DNA of 64,000 bases from Paenibacillus sp. USDA918EY (GTDB lineage Bacteria > Bacillota > Bacilli > Paenibacillales > Paenibacillaceae). Made by a program: the position numbers and the translations under genes. Shown in pieces: positions 1 through 9,279 of this stretch (positions within the stretch are counted from its first letter, which is position 1; the number at the start of each line of letters is the position of its first letter). The stretch lies in NCBI RefSeq assembly GCF_009870825.1, contig NZ_WTWY01000002.1:372001-436000 (forward strand). Reading direction: 5' to 3'. Below the pieces are notes generated by a model. That model was given only the letters and a program-made list of their open reading frames with translations, did not search any database and was not told the origin of the DNA.

Positions 1-255
1 GGAACCTGGATGTCCGTCGTGTACGGCTTCGGCGGCCTGAAGGTGAAAGACGGCGTCCTGCATCTGAATCCGTTTAACCCGGGACACTGGAAATCCTTCT
101 CCTTCAAGGTGATGTTCCGCGGTTCGCGCCTGAAAGTGACGGTTGGGGAACAGGAAGTTGTCATCGCCAACGAGTCGGAAGTGCCTGCCGATGTCCAAAT
201 TTACAGCAAAGAGTACACGGTTGGCGGCATGAGCCACGTAAAAGTCGAACATTAA
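1..255 (+). CDS. C-terminal end of a GH65 family sugar phosphorylase/hydrolase (partial)
   Basis: The reading frame is open from the first base, so the gene starts outside the window; about 84 residues remain. The fragment reads GTWMSVVYGFGGLKVKDG, followed by HLNP, and then a beta-rich segment ending SHVKVEH. This pattern is typical of the C-terminal part of glycoside hydrolase family 65 enzymes (maltose, kojibiose or trehalose phosphorylase), which split alpha-glucosides with phosphate in the cytoplasm. The catalytic domain is not visible, so the substrate cannot be decided. No downstream gene is close enough to suggest an operon. Confidence 0.75.
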   Translation, partial: GTWMSVVYGFGGLKVKDGVLHLNPFNPGHWKSFSFKVMFRGSRLKVTVGEQEVVIANESEVPADVQIYSKEYTVGGMSHVKVEH

Positions 256-323
256 TGCCTGCTTCACCCGCTAACAGGCTCCCTTTTGTTTGGGAAATGG
301 CGATGATCGTAATTGAATGAATG

Positions 324-373
324 AAAAAAATGGGCCGCCCTAAGGTTGAACTTTGACCTGGGGCGGCCCATTT
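324..373. terminator. Stem-loop after the GH65 gene
   Basis: Arms AAATGGGCCGCCC (328-340) and GGGCGGCCCATTT (361-373) pair perfectly around a 20-nt loop. The U-run is better on the minus strand (A7 at 324-330 on the plus strand), so the element may act in both directions. It most simply ends the GH65 transcript. Confidence 0.6.
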
Positions 374-557
374 GTCTGCTTGCAAACTTCTTTCATAAAC
401 TATCATTCATTTTTACCGAAAATATATCAAACTTTCCACAAAAATGGTTGTTCATATATTTAGGATATTCTCCAAAAATAACGGTCTTGTGAAAGGGGAA
501 AATAGATAAAGGGGAGTTTATCTACAAAGTTGTTTTATAATAAGGAGAAGAAATGGA
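374..557. other. AT-rich intergenic stretch upstream of a small exported protein
   Basis: No gene is seen. It contains a small perfect hairpin, AGATAAA-GGGGAG-TTTATCT at 504-523, in what is probably the leader of the next gene, and the ribosome site AGGAG at 543-547. No convincing sigma-A promoter was identified. Confidence 0.3.
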
Positions 558-914
558 ATGGCTAAAAAGAAGACGTTTATGTTTTTTAGTGTTCTGGCTC
601 TAATGTTTACGCTGGCCGCTTCAGCATCGGCATCCGACTCCGCATCTTCTTCAGTTGAAGGGCCCAAAGCGTCAGTTCAAACGGATGTTGTTATTGTTAA
701 ACCGCAAGGATTTATTGATAACATCAATCAAGAAACTACTAAATTGCAAGCTGCTAACGATTCGGCCCCGACAGTGACGATTGAAGAAATAAAGCCTCAA
801 CAGAAATTGAACGCTTACAATTTGGATGATATCTCCGTTTACGGCACATCCAGACCTAGAGATTTTTGGAATTTAGCAAGTTCTATTATATGGGTTTTGA
901 TTGCCAATCCTTAG
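558..914 (+). CDS. Small exported protein of unknown function
   Basis: A protein of 118 residues that I do not recognise. The N-terminus is a typical Sec signal (MAKKKTF, then a hydrophobic stretch to ASASAS), followed by a serine/alanine-rich low-complexity segment and a polar region with no cysteines. The last 15 residues (SSIIWVLIANP) are again hydrophobic and may form a C-terminal membrane or surface anchor. The start is set by AGGAG 10 nt upstream; an ATG five bases earlier is out of frame. A strong stem-loop follows at 991-1027. No neighbouring gene suggests a role. Confidence 0.6.
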   Translation: MAKKKTFMFFSVLALMFTLAASASASDSASSSVEGPKASVQTDVVIVKPQGFIDNINQETTKLQAANDSAPTVTIEEIKPQQKLNAYNLDDISVYGTSRPRDFWNLASSIIWVLIANP

Positions 915-988
915 GGAATGGGCATGATGGAGAGTTCACCGTCTCTCAATGAACATTATCCTTCGATGGTTACAATGAATGATTTGAC

Positions 989-1033
989 AAAACAAGCCGG
1001 CGGTCAAACATCAACCGCCGGCTTGTTTTTTAT
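989..1033. terminator. Bidirectional intrinsic terminator
   Basis: The arms AACAAGCCGGCGGT (991-1004) and ACCGCCGGCTTGTT (1014-1027) pair perfectly around a 9-nt loop and lead into a T-run on the plus strand, with an A-rich left flank for the minus strand. It lies between two convergent genes and probably ends both. Confidence 0.9.
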
Positions 1034-1055
1034 TGATCATATAAGTCACTTTTAC

Positions 1056-3335
1056 TTACGGAATGATAATTTCCTGGCCGATTTTCAGGCCGCGGACATT
1101 GGTGATTCCGTTTGCTTTGGCGATTTTTTCCCAGTCCACGCCGAACCGGAGCCCGATGCGGTACAGGTTGTCGCCTTTTTTGATCACGTATACTTTACCG
1201 CTTGCGGACGGCTTGCCTGTCTCCGGTTTAGGTGCAGGCTTCGTTTCAGGCTGCGACGGTTTCTCCGGAGCCGTAGGAACCGGAGGCTGTTCCGGTTTCG
1301 TTGGTACGGTTGGCGTTGTCGCCGGAGGCGTCGTTGTTTCCGTCGAAGGCGCAGGCGCGCTTACGGACAGATCAAGCGCATATTTCGCAAAGCCGTTGCC
1401 GCCGTCGCCGACATACGTCATGTTTTTGCTTTTCGCTACCAGGTCTTTGGCGTCCGGAGACGACGTAAACGTGACGTTCAGCTTTTTATCGATCGGAGCA
1501 AACGACCAGTTGTTGTCCGCGGAAGGATTGATCGTTCCGTTTTCGCGGATGTAATCGATAATGACCTGGCGGTTTTCGTCCGGAGCCGCCATGATGATCC
1601 GTTTGCCGTCCGGATTCGCCAGCTTGGAAGACGAAGCGCGGTAGTTGTTGGTCGCCACGACGAATTTTTGCTTCGGATCGATCGGTTTGCCGTTATACTG
1701 CAGGTTTTTGATGCGGTTTGCATCCGGGTTGACCAGGTTGCCTTTCAGGTCGAATTTGTTCGGCTGCGTGACATCGATTTGGTACGTCACGCCATCGATC
1801 ACGTCATAGTTATATGTCGGGAAATCGTTGTTGATAAGCGGCTGCTCCGTCGTTTTCGAAGGATCGATCTGGTTGAACTGCCCTGCGGACCATTCAAGCC
1901 AGTTTTTCAATTCTTCGCCGTTGACGACGACCGCATGCACGGTGTTCGGATACACGTACAGGTCGGACACGTTTTTGATGGCGATCGTTCCGGCCGGAAT
2001 GTTCGTGTAATACGAAGCGCCCGAACGTCCGCCCGCTTTAAACGGAGCGCCTGCGGAAAGCACCGGAAGGTTTTCGTATTCCGTGCCTTTCAGGTTTTTC
2101 TCCACATACCATTTTTGGGCGTTGGTCACGATTTGAATGGACGGATCGTCCTGTACGAGCGCGAAATAGCTGGTGATCGGCGCCGTCGTTTTTCCTACCG
2201 GTCCGCGGACGTATTCGATCGTGGCGTCATGTTCGGCTTTAACCGCATTCACGATATCCTGATCGGCGTCGACCAATGCCTTTTTGTTCGCCACGTCGTA
2301 TACGGCGCGGGTTTCGGTTTTGGAGCCGACGACCTTCCATTTGCCGTCTGCTTTTTCAAGATCCAAATCGATGATGCCGAGATGGTCCCCCCAATATCCG
2401 GGTTCGACGGAAGGAACGCCGTTGATGGTGCCCTTTTCGAGGTCCACGCCCTTTTTGCCTTTGAACTCGTCGCTTGGGAAGGTTTTATGCGCATGGCCGA
2501 ACATAATCGCGTCGATGCCTTCAACCTGGCTCAAATACAGCACGGAGTTTTCCATCAAGTCGGTTTGCGGAATATCCTCGAAGCCGGAGTGCGGAATCGC
2601 GACGATGATGTCGGCGCCTTCTTTTTTCATTTGCGGCACGAACTTCTTGGCGGTCTGGATGATGTCTTTGGCGATCACCTTGCCGACCAGGTTCGCGCTG
2701 TCCCATTGCATGATTTGCGGTGGCGCAAAAGCGATCACGCCAACCTTGACGGTTTGCTCCTGGCCGTTTTCGTCAATCACTTTTTTGTTCAGAATCGTAT
2801 AAGGGGTAAAATAGTTCACGTCGTTGCTTTCATCCTGATCGCCGTCGTCCTTGTAGATGTTCGCGTTAACGATCGGGAAGTTGGCTCCCTTTTCCGACAG
2901 ATTCAGAAAATCGAGCCCATAGTTGAATTCATGGTTCCCTACGCCGCCCGCATCATACTGCATCAAATCCATCGCTTTGTACACGGGATGAGTTTGACCC
3001 GGTTTCAGCGGATTGACTTTGGCCACGTAATCCCCCAGCGGATTGCCTTGCAAAAGGTCGCCGTTGTCGAACAGCAGGCTGTTTTTGGCTTCCTTGCGCG
3101 CCGCGTTGATCAGGGTGGCCGTTTTGGCAAATCCGTATTCGTCCGTCGGCTTGTCTGAATAGTAGTCATAATTGACCATATTGACATGCAAATCGGATGT
3201 TTCCATCAAGCGGAGCTTGACCTTCGGGTTCGCCGTGCTTCCGTCGGCATAAGCCGCAAACGGAAGTGCCAGAACGTTAAAGGCGACGGCTGCTGCGGTG
3301 ATGGTTTTCGCTACTTTCTTACGGGACTTCGACAT
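1056..3335 (-). CDS. Secreted bifunctional 2',3'-cyclic nucleotide 2'-phosphodiesterase/5'-nucleotidase with LysM tail
   Basis: A 759-residue exported metallophosphoesterase that scavenges phosphate and nucleosides from extracellular nucleotides. A Sec signal (residues 1-30, ending PFAAYA) is followed by a calcineurin-like phosphoesterase domain with metal-site motifs TSDLHVN, GDLLQG, GNHEFNYG, IPHSGFE and GHAHK. A 5'-nucleotidase C-terminal domain follows (about 370-620), then a Pro/Thr/Glu-rich linker, and a single LysM module over the last 45 residues (YVIKKGDNLYRIGLRFG...LKIGQEIIIP). The LysM module should hold the enzyme on peptidoglycan. TAGGAGG lies upstream of the start. It resembles CpdB/YfkN-type enzymes; the cell-wall tether is the less usual part. 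Confidence 0.92.
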   Translation of the reverse strand: MSKSRKKVAKTITAAAVAFNVLALPFAAYADGSTANPKVKLRLMETSDLHVNMVNYDYYSDKPTDEYGFAKTATLINAARKEAKNSLLFDNGDLLQGNPLGDYVAKVNPLKPGQTHPVYKAMDLMQYDAGGVGNHEFNYGLDFLNLSEKGANFPIVNANIYKDDGDQDESNDVNYFTPYTILNKKVIDENGQEQTVKVGVIAFAPPQIMQWDSANLVGKVIAKDIIQTAKKFVPQMKKEGADIIVAIPHSGFEDIPQTDLMENSVLYLSQVEGIDAIMFGHAHKTFPSDEFKGKKGVDLEKGTINGVPSVEPGYWGDHLGIIDLDLEKADGKWKVVGSKTETRAVYDVANKKALVDADQDIVNAVKAEHDATIEYVRGPVGKTTAPITSYFALVQDDPSIQIVTNAQKWYVEKNLKGTEYENLPVLSAGAPFKAGGRSGASYYTNIPAGTIAIKNVSDLYVYPNTVHAVVVNGEELKNWLEWSAGQFNQIDPSKTTEQPLINNDFPTYNYDVIDGVTYQIDVTQPNKFDLKGNLVNPDANRIKNLQYNGKPIDPKQKFVVATNNYRASSSKLANPDGKRIIMAAPDENRQVIIDYIRENGTINPSADNNWSFAPIDKKLNVTFTSSPDAKDLVAKSKNMTYVGDGGNGFAKYALDLSVSAPAPSTETTTPPATTPTVPTKPEQPPVPTAPEKPSQPETKPAPKPETGKPSASGKVYVIKKGDNLYRIGLRFGVDWEKIAKANGITNVRGLKIGQEIIIP

Positions 3336-3486
3336 TTTACCCCTCCTAGAAAATATATACCTGATATTACAAATGCGCGGACCTTTTGTAACCGTTTTCT
3401 ATTTTATAACCACCGGTTAAATATTTTAGGGTCCACTAGTAGTTTAAATCCAATTTCAGCCGAAATAAAGACAAATACCTCCATTT

Positions 3487-3526
3487 GCAAAAAAATAATA
3501 CCCGGGACCCTGCCCCGCGTATTATG
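3487..3526 (-). terminator. Intrinsic terminator of the PPOX-family gene
   Basis: On the minus strand ATAATAC pairs with GTATTAT, with an inner GGG/CCC pairing, and is followed directly by seven T (A-run 3489-3495 on the plus strand). It lies about 55 nt after the stop codon of the gene at 3579. Confidence 0.65.
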
Positions 3527-3578
3527 CAAGATGTTACATACGTTTTCAATAGTTCGAAATCACTAGAAAAATACCGTC

Positions 3579-3998
3579 TTATTCGATCCACTCATGCCTT
3601 TCGCCGCCCTCCGAAACATGGATGATGCGCACCGGAATGATTTTTAAGACGACGTAGTCGGGGTCATCGGGTCCGGTAAATTTGTCTTTGAATTCCGGCT
3701 TCCAGAAATGCTCGCGAAGCTCGCGGTTGTCCGTGATGCTGCAAGTCCCTTCGATTTCGGCCCAGCCCCCGGCGCTTCCGTTTTCATAGCCGAAAAGCAA
3801 GGAAACATGCGGGTTGTCCTCCAGCTCCTCTACCTTATGCGTCTTGCGGTCCGCCACGAGATAAATGCTGAGGCCCCTGTTGTATAACATCATGTACCGC
3901 TGCTTGGGCCGGTTTCCTTCGACGGTGGCAAAAGCGCAGAACTCATGGTGATCCAAAATTTTGACGATGTTTTGCTCCATCACGATCCGGGCTTCCAT
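3579..3998 (-). CDS. Pyridoxamine 5'-phosphate oxidase-fold (PPOX) family protein
   Basis: A cytoplasmic protein of 139 residues with the split-barrel flavin-binding fold: FCAFATVEGNRPKQRYM (first strands), then LVADRKTHKVEELEDNPHVSLLFGY, the usual PPOX core in which the substrate/FMN pocket is lined by polar residues after the second strand. Such proteins bind FMN, F420 or haem and act as general stress or detoxifying reductases; which one applies here cannot be told. The start is taken at ATG 3998, 11 nt after AAGGAG; a TTG at 4019 upstream overlaps the ribosome site and is unlikely. Single gene with its own terminator. Confidence 0.8.
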   Translation of the reverse strand: MEARIVMEQNIVKILDHHEFCAFATVEGNRPKQRYMMLYNRGLSIYLVADRKTHKVEELEDNPHVSLLFGYENGSAGGWAEIEGTCSITDNRELREHFWKPEFKDKFTGPDDPDYVVLKIIPVRIIHVSEGGERHEWIE

Positions 3999-4190
3999 AG
4001 TCCATACTTCTCCTTCCAAATAAGAACTCCTTAAACGTAGCTTGCCCTTTCCGGATTTGGATAAATCACACAGGAGAATTTTTCAATATTTTATGATTTT
4101 AAGCATTTTCTCTTGTATGATGAACATAATGCTGATCAGAGGTTCGGACGATTCATCCGACGACGCAAATTTGCTGCCAAAGGAGTTATC

Positions 4191-5435
4191 ATGAAACGAT
4201 TGATATGGATTGGATGCTTATCTTATTTTTTGATCGGGCTGGCTCACGTCGTGCTCGGCTCTGTGCTGCCGGTGCTGCTGGAACATTACGACCGCGAATA
4301 CAGCCAGGGCGGAACGCTCATTTTCACGCAGTTTGCCGGTTTTTTGGCGGGCGTTCTCATCTCCCCGCTTCTTAACCGACGTTTTGGCAAAAGAGGCGGG
4401 CTGCTGATCGCCATATCCCTGCTTTGCGCAGCCGAGCTGGCATACCTGCTGCTGCCGCCCTGGGAACTGCTTTATCCGACGGCCGTCTGCGCCGGCTTCG
4501 GTTTCGGCATGATTGAAGCCGTGATCGGGACGATTATCATTGCGGCGATCAAGGAAAAAACGGCCGTGGCCATGAGCCGCCTTGAAGTCTTTTTTGGCGT
4601 GGGCGCCATGGTGATGCCGCTGATCGCCAGCGGGTTCATCTCTCAGGGCTGGTGGCGCTTTTCCTTTCTTGTCATTTCCTTGTTTTCCCTCGTCACCCTG
4701 CTGTTATGGTCCAAAAGCTCGTTCGGCGAAATCGATGCGGAGCTCCGTGCCGACAGGAAGGCGGCAAATGTCAGCGGGACGGACGTGAACGCGGCCTCCC
4801 ACAAAAAACGTTTTCCGTATCAGGGAAAATCATTGGGCATTCTGGCGCTGTTCATGGTGTTTTTCTTTCTCTACGTCGGCACGGAAATGAGTCTGGCCAA
4901 CTTTATGCCCGCCATCCTCATCGAAAAAATCGGCATGAAGGAAGCCTTTGCCACGCTCAGCGTGACCTGCTTTTGGGTGGCGATGTCCATCGGCCGGATT
5001 TTCTCCGGCACCGTCGCCGAACGCATCCATTACCGCGTGTATGTGCTGTTCAGCTGCGCCGTTACGCTGGTGCTGCTGGCCGTATTTCCTTTGACCGGAG
5101 CGGTCTGGTCCGCTTTTGCCGTCATCCTGCTGCTCGGCTTGTTCATGTCGGGGATCTTCTCGATCGCCCTCGTCTTCGCAAGCAAGCTGCTGCAAGGAAC
5201 GGAGGAGTCGACGCCAAGCATTCTGATTGCCTCCGGGGGCGTGGGCGGCGCGGTGCTTCCGCTAATCATCGGCTGGTGCATGGATCATTTGCAGGTCAAC
5301 CAGACCGCCTGGATGCTCGCCTTGTTTACTCTTTTTATGGTCATTCTAAGCCTGGCGGCGTTTTTCTTGCAGCACAAACAGCTTCGGCTCAACGATCCAA
5401 AGAATACGCCCTTGCCAACCTCCAACAATGGATAA
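4191..5435 (+). CDS. MFS transporter, sugar-carrier-like
   Basis: A 414-residue membrane protein with about 12 hydrophobic segments and a polar central loop (residues 180-215). The N-terminal half has LNRRFGKRGGLL, equivalent to the loop 2-3 motif of the major facilitator superfamily, and GFGFGMIEAVIGTIIIAA, reminiscent of FucP/GlcP-type sugar carriers. The substrate is not known. AAGGAG at 4179-4184 supports ATG 4191; a longer frame from 4113 lacks a ribosome site and adds a non-hydrophobic leader. It ends only 7 nt from the convergent gerC-like gene. Confidence 0.8.
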   Translation: MKRLIWIGCLSYFLIGLAHVVLGSVLPVLLEHYDREYSQGGTLIFTQFAGFLAGVLISPLLNRRFGKRGGLLIAISLLCAAELAYLLLPPWELLYPTAVCAGFGFGMIEAVIGTIIIAAIKEKTAVAMSRLEVFFGVGAMVMPLIASGFISQGWWRFSFLVISLFSLVTLLLWSKSSFGEIDAELRADRKAANVSGTDVNAASHKKRFPYQGKSLGILALFMVFFFLYVGTEMSLANFMPAILIEKIGMKEAFATLSVTCFWVAMSIGRIFSGTVAERIHYRVYVLFSCAVTLVLLAVFPLTGAVWSAFAVILLLGLFMSGIFSIALVFASKLLQGTEESTPSILIASGGVGGAVLPLIIGWCMDHLQVNQTAWMLALFTLFMVILSLAAFFLQHKQLRLNDPKNTPLPTSNNG

Positions 5436-5442
5436 ACGAAGC

Positions 5443-6585
5443 TTATTTCAGCTTGGATATGCCTCCGCTGATCAAATTCACCTTAACGTCGATGCTTTCG
5501 ATGCTTCCCGGATCGAGCGGAATTTTGTCTTCGGCGCTTAATTTGTGCCAGGCATCGGGCATGCTTCTGCGGAGTATGCCCGATAGCCCGTATGCATCCA
5601 CATCCATTTCCAGACCTTTCAAATAGGTCTTCATAATTTGGTCTTTAATTTCCTTCGTCGCAGCCAGCTCCAGTTTTTTCTTGGTTACGTTCTTGTTCAA
5701 CTGGGGAAGCGTAGCTTGCGTCGACACTTTGATGTCAAATACGGGCTTGCCTTGTCTCAGCTTCGGGCGGATCGACGATTTAACCTTGTCCATGACCATC
5801 ATAGCCTGCACCTCGTTCCCTTTCCGGATGACCAGAGGCGTTCTTCTCGTATTCTTTTCCAGCCATCTCAGTCCCAAAATATCCGAATTCTCCAGGCATC
5901 CCCGAAACTTTTGCTTTTGCAAAAAACAAACCCCGGTCATGCTGACGTTGGGCGAAGGCTTCCGGTTATCGGTCCAGTCAGGAATAATCGCAGCATTCGG
6001 CAAAAGCACCGTTTCGCCCTTTTCTTTCCACTTCCATATAAACTTGTAGAGGTACAGCGGGGAGATGACGGAACTTTGTTCATAGATTCGCATCGGGCTG
6101 TTGAGCTGCGAGTAGACCACCGACAAATCGGCGATGGATGGAGTATTGAGCAATTCTTCCATCGGCTCCTTGGTCGCCATCGTCCAGACCGTATACCTGA
6201 ATTCATAATACCGGTCCCATACGTCCAGTACCTGATCCACAATCCCGTTTTTTAACGCCGCCTCGCTAAATACGATCGTTTTCACATTGCTCCAGACGAC
6301 CCTTTGCGGGCTTGAGGTATACATATTAAAGACTGCGGTATCAAACGAATCGCCTACCGCTTTACCGACAAACGTCTTCTGCAACTGCGATTGCCCGGAC
6401 TCTCTCTTGGCAACGCCGCTGAAATTAAGCATTTGGATATACAGAACGACCTGTCCTTTTACATAATCGACCCCAACGGTATTCACATAGATCATATGCT
6501 CGATTTCCCTTGCCCCCCAGCAGCCCGTGAGCGGCATGGTCAAAAGCGCCAAGGCAAGGATGCAGCGGATCCATTTCATCATCAT
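5443..6585 (-). CDS. Ger(x)C family spore germination lipoprotein
   Basis: Third gene of a germinant-receptor operon, 380 residues. The N-terminus is a lipoprotein signal with lipobox LTGC (MMMKWIRCILALALLTMPLTGC) followed by WGAREIEH, the hallmark start of GerAC/GerBC/GerKC mature proteins (WDxxEIE). The C-terminal half is the usual mixed alpha/beta GerC domain (KGLEMDVDAYGL...). It sits on the outer face of the spore inner membrane with the A and B subunits and is needed for nutrient sensing. AAAGG lies six bases before ATG 6585; an ATG at 6591 overlaps the gerA stop (ATGA) but is too close to the ribosome site. Confidence 0.92.
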   Translation of the reverse strand: MMMKWIRCILALALLTMPLTGCWGAREIEHMIYVNTVGVDYVKGQVVLYIQMLNFSGVAKRESGQSQLQKTFVGKAVGDSFDTAVFNMYTSSPQRVVWSNVKTIVFSEAALKNGIVDQVLDVWDRYYEFRYTVWTMATKEPMEELLNTPSIADLSVVYSQLNSPMRIYEQSSVISPLYLYKFIWKWKEKGETVLLPNAAIIPDWTDNRKPSPNVSMTGVCFLQKQKFRGCLENSDILGLRWLEKNTRRTPLVIRKGNEVQAMMVMDKVKSSIRPKLRQGKPVFDIKVSTQATLPQLNKNVTKKKLELAATKEIKDQIMKTYLKGLEMDVDAYGLSGILRRSMPDAWHKLSAEDKIPLDPGSIESIDVKVNLISGGISKLK

Positions 6586-6587
6586 GT

Positions 6588-8036
6588 TCATCCTTTATTT
6601 CCCTTCCCGCCCGTGAACCCGCCCTTGCCCCATGGCATCCTGAACAAAACTTTATACATTTCCCTGAACTTCGGAGGACTTAGCGGAGCCAAATAATAGG
6701 TGCCGAAGGAACGGAGATTGACTAGGAAAAGCACCATCGCCAGCAGGGAGAACAGCACCCCGAACAATCCCAAAATACTGCTGATCAGAAGCACGAAGAT
6801 TCGAAACAGGCCGACGATATTGACCAGGGACTGGTTCACTAGCGTAAAGGTGGAAAGCACGGAAATCGCAATGACCACAATCGTCCCCGGGCCTGCGATT
6901 CCTGCGCTCATGGCTGCCTGCCCGATAATCAATCCGCCGACCACCGATAAGGTCTGTCCGAACGCGGAAGGCAATCGCATGCCCGCTTCCCGGAAAATTT
7001 CAAATAAAAACAGCATGACCATCGCCTCCAGAGGAGCCGGGAGCGGCACCCCCTGCCTGGAGTTGACCAAGGTTGCAAGCAGCGTAAAGGGGATTTGGTC
7101 TTGATGGTACGTATTCAGCGCAATCCAAAATCCCGGCAGAAACAAAGAAAGCAGCACACCGATCCCCCTCAAAAAACGCGTAAAAGCAACAACGACATTG
7201 ACCAGAAACGCATCTTCCGAAGAGTTGATCAGGAAATTGATGTTCACAGGAGCGATAAGCACGGTAGGAGCACCGTCCATCACAATGACAAATTTGCCGT
7301 GGAGCAGCGAGTTTACGGCATAGTCCGGTCTTCCGGAATAAGTCATCAGCGGAAAAACCAAGAGGCCTCCGGTCAACATTTCCTCAAGCTGGCTGTTGCT
7401 CACGAGACCTTTGGTTTTTATGCGGGATAACCTCGCCCTGATCTCCTGGAGAACATCGTCCTTGATCGTTGCCTTATGATATAAAAGATGGATTTGGGTC
7501 GCCGTTTCGGAACCGATCGTAAATTCCTCGACAGCGAGCTGATCGGTCTTGAGCCTTCTCCGGATCAAAGCGATGTTCGTATACGAATCCTCGACGAAAC
7601 CGTCCCTTGGTCCTCTCGTTGAAACTTCCGTATTCGGCTCCTCCGGCTGCCGTTTCGGCGCATTGCCCATAACCATGGAGTAACATCGGTTCGATGGCGC
7701 AAATATAAGAAGAAGATCTCCCGCAAGCACGGTCGTTTTCATCCCTTCTTCCGTCCGGTCCTGCGGAATGGGCTCCATTTGAAAAGGAACTTTAAGCGGC
7801 AAATCCATCTCATCCGACAACAGCATTTGCTCCGGGATATTTTTTAATTCAGGGATAACGTTTTGCTCCACTTTGGCGGTATCGGACAACCCTTCGCAAT
7901 AAACCAACTGAACGGAATAACCCTGGGCCGGTAATAAGACGGTTCGTTTCTTAATATCCGCGCTCGACCCGAACAGCCGCGAAACCATATCCTCAATGTT
8001 TTGGGCCGGCTTGCTTTTGATTTCATGCCTCTTCAC
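6588..8036 (-). CDS. GerA family spore germination receptor subunit A
   Basis: A 482-residue receptor subunit. The first 230 residues are the soluble N-terminal domain; the C-terminal part has about five hydrophobic segments. The conserved block around GLVSNSQLEEML, VFPLMTYSGRPDY, HGKFVIVMDGAPTVLIAP, and RQGVPLPAPLEAMVMLFLFE matches GerAA/GerBA/SpoVAF-type proteins. The start is GTG 8036, overlapping the gerB stop by four bases (GTGA), a sign of translational coupling. A longer open frame to 8306 runs inside gerB and is discarded. The subunit forms the ligand-gated channel of the germinant receptor in the spore inner membrane. Confidence 0.93.
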   Translation of the reverse strand: MKRHEIKSKPAQNIEDMVSRLFGSSADIKKRTVLLPAQGYSVQLVYCEGLSDTAKVEQNVIPELKNIPEQMLLSDEMDLPLKVPFQMEPIPQDRTEEGMKTTVLAGDLLLIFAPSNRCYSMVMGNAPKRQPEEPNTEVSTRGPRDGFVEDSYTNIALIRRRLKTDQLAVEEFTIGSETATQIHLLYHKATIKDDVLQEIRARLSRIKTKGLVSNSQLEEMLTGGLLVFPLMTYSGRPDYAVNSLLHGKFVIVMDGAPTVLIAPVNINFLINSSEDAFLVNVVVAFTRFLRGIGVLLSLFLPGFWIALNTYHQDQIPFTLLATLVNSRQGVPLPAPLEAMVMLFLFEIFREAGMRLPSAFGQTLSVVGGLIIGQAAMSAGIAGPGTIVVIAISVLSTFTLVNQSLVNIVGLFRIFVLLISSILGLFGVLFSLLAMVLFLVNLRSFGTYYLAPLSPPKFREMYKVLFRMPWGKGGFTGGKGNKG

Positions 8037-9085
8037 GGCGCCATTTTCCCCCTTCGGCGGGCCAAGCTGATCAGCCCCGTAATAATCACGGAAAAGGACA
8101 GTATCCCCCAAAACGATACGGGAAGCACATACTCCGACAGCATCTTTAGAAAAAAACGGTCGCTTATAGGAATGGCCGTAATAGCAAGGGTAACCGCAAA
8201 AATACTTCCTAGCACCCAAGCCTTCGCCTTTTTTCTTGTGACTTGGAAAATATCGAGTATGAGAAACATGGAGAGCGAAATTCTCAAAAACGCGCCGCTG
8301 AACCATTGGTAGACGCTAAAGAAGTCCATATGCTCGATGTAACGGCCAATGGTCAGCAGCCTCCATTCCTCAAAAGCCGGAAACCGGAGCTTGTTGGCCT
8401 CATCCACTCCGAATTCAACGATGGCGCCGATCAGCGGCCCTACAGTCAGTCCCGAAAGAAGCAGGATCATGAGCATAAAAGAAAGATACGACAGGCGCGA
8501 TCTGATATGATGCTGCAAAAAGAAAAACATGATCACTTCGACAAAACCGGCTCCGGCATAAAGGACTCCGCCCCAAACGGGCTTCATTCCATGTTCAAGT
8601 ATCGGCTTCAGCAACGTGTAATCCTTATGAGGCATGTTAAACAACATGATAAAAAAGCCCAATACAACGACGAAAGGCAGCAATAAACCCGCGGTATTGG
8701 CGAGGGAATGGATGCCTAAAAAGGCGCTTACGGCCGATATCAAAAGGAAGAGGAAGCTGAATATGAGAAAGGGCGTCTCCGGAGAAAACGTGAGATGGAT
8801 CCAATATACCGTGTCTTTTGTCGTAATGACGCAAATCGTAAACAGGTACACGGCGATGATTGCGGCAAGACCGCGGCCCACAATGGGATGATAGGCCTTG
8901 GACAGCCAACCGAACAGATGGCGTTTGTTCAGTTTGGTTATGCCGATGTGAAGCATCAACGCCCATACGAGCGCGCATCCGCTTGCCAGCAGCACTGAAA
9001 TCCAAGCGTCCCGGTTTGCCGCCTGCAGCAATATGGGGATAAGGATGACATGATTCAGAAGGCCGGTGCTCAGCAACAGAATCAT
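8033..9085 (-). CDS. GerB family spore germination permease
   Basis: First gene of the operon, an endospore germination permease of the APC superfamily with about ten membrane segments; it binds the germinant. The stretch FVEVIMFFFLQHHIRS and the segment pattern fit GerAB/GerKB. With ATG 9085 the product is 350 residues, but the frame is open for 17 more codons (reading REIKTNISFVQSV) that match the usual GerB N-terminus. The only good ribosome site, AGGAGG (9128-9133), lies 9 nt before an in-frame ATA at 9116-9118. The true start may therefore be non-canonical and upstream. Gene order here is B-A-C rather than the common A-B-C. Confidence 0.9.
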   Translation of the reverse strand: MILLLSTGLLNHVILIPILLQAANRDAWISVLLASGCALVWALMLHIGITKLNKRHLFGWLSKAYHPIVGRGLAAIIAVYLFTICVITTKDTVYWIHLTFSPETPFLIFSFLFLLISAVSAFLGIHSLANTAGLLLPFVVVLGFFIMLFNMPHKDYTLLKPILEHGMKPVWGGVLYAGAGFVEVIMFFFLQHHIRSRLSYLSFMLMILLLSGLTVGPLIGAIVEFGVDEANKLRFPAFEEWRLLTIGRYIEHMDFFSVYQWFSGAFLRISLSMFLILDIFQVTRKKAKAWVLGSIFAVTLAITAIPISDRFFLKMLSEYVLPVSFWGILSFSVIITGLISLARRRGKMAP

Positions 9086-9279
9086 GACGGATTGAACAAA
9101 CGAAATATTTGTTTTTATTTCCCTCAGCCTCCTGCCTTAACCAGACTCCCTTCACCCTTATCGTGGCATTTTTTAGAATATTTATTCTTCTTCCGGACGG
9201 GACGCTTTTTCAAGACCGGTTGATTTTTCGGATTTCTCCCTTTTTCCGCTTCCAATCGAAAGGTTTCGAGCCGCAGCGA

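Noticed and set aside
918..3158. Open frame of 746 codons on the plus strand opposite the 5'-nucleotidase gene
   Set aside because: Its product is Arg/Phe/Val-rich without any recognisable motif, and it is the antisense shadow of a clear gene with signal peptide and catalytic motifs.
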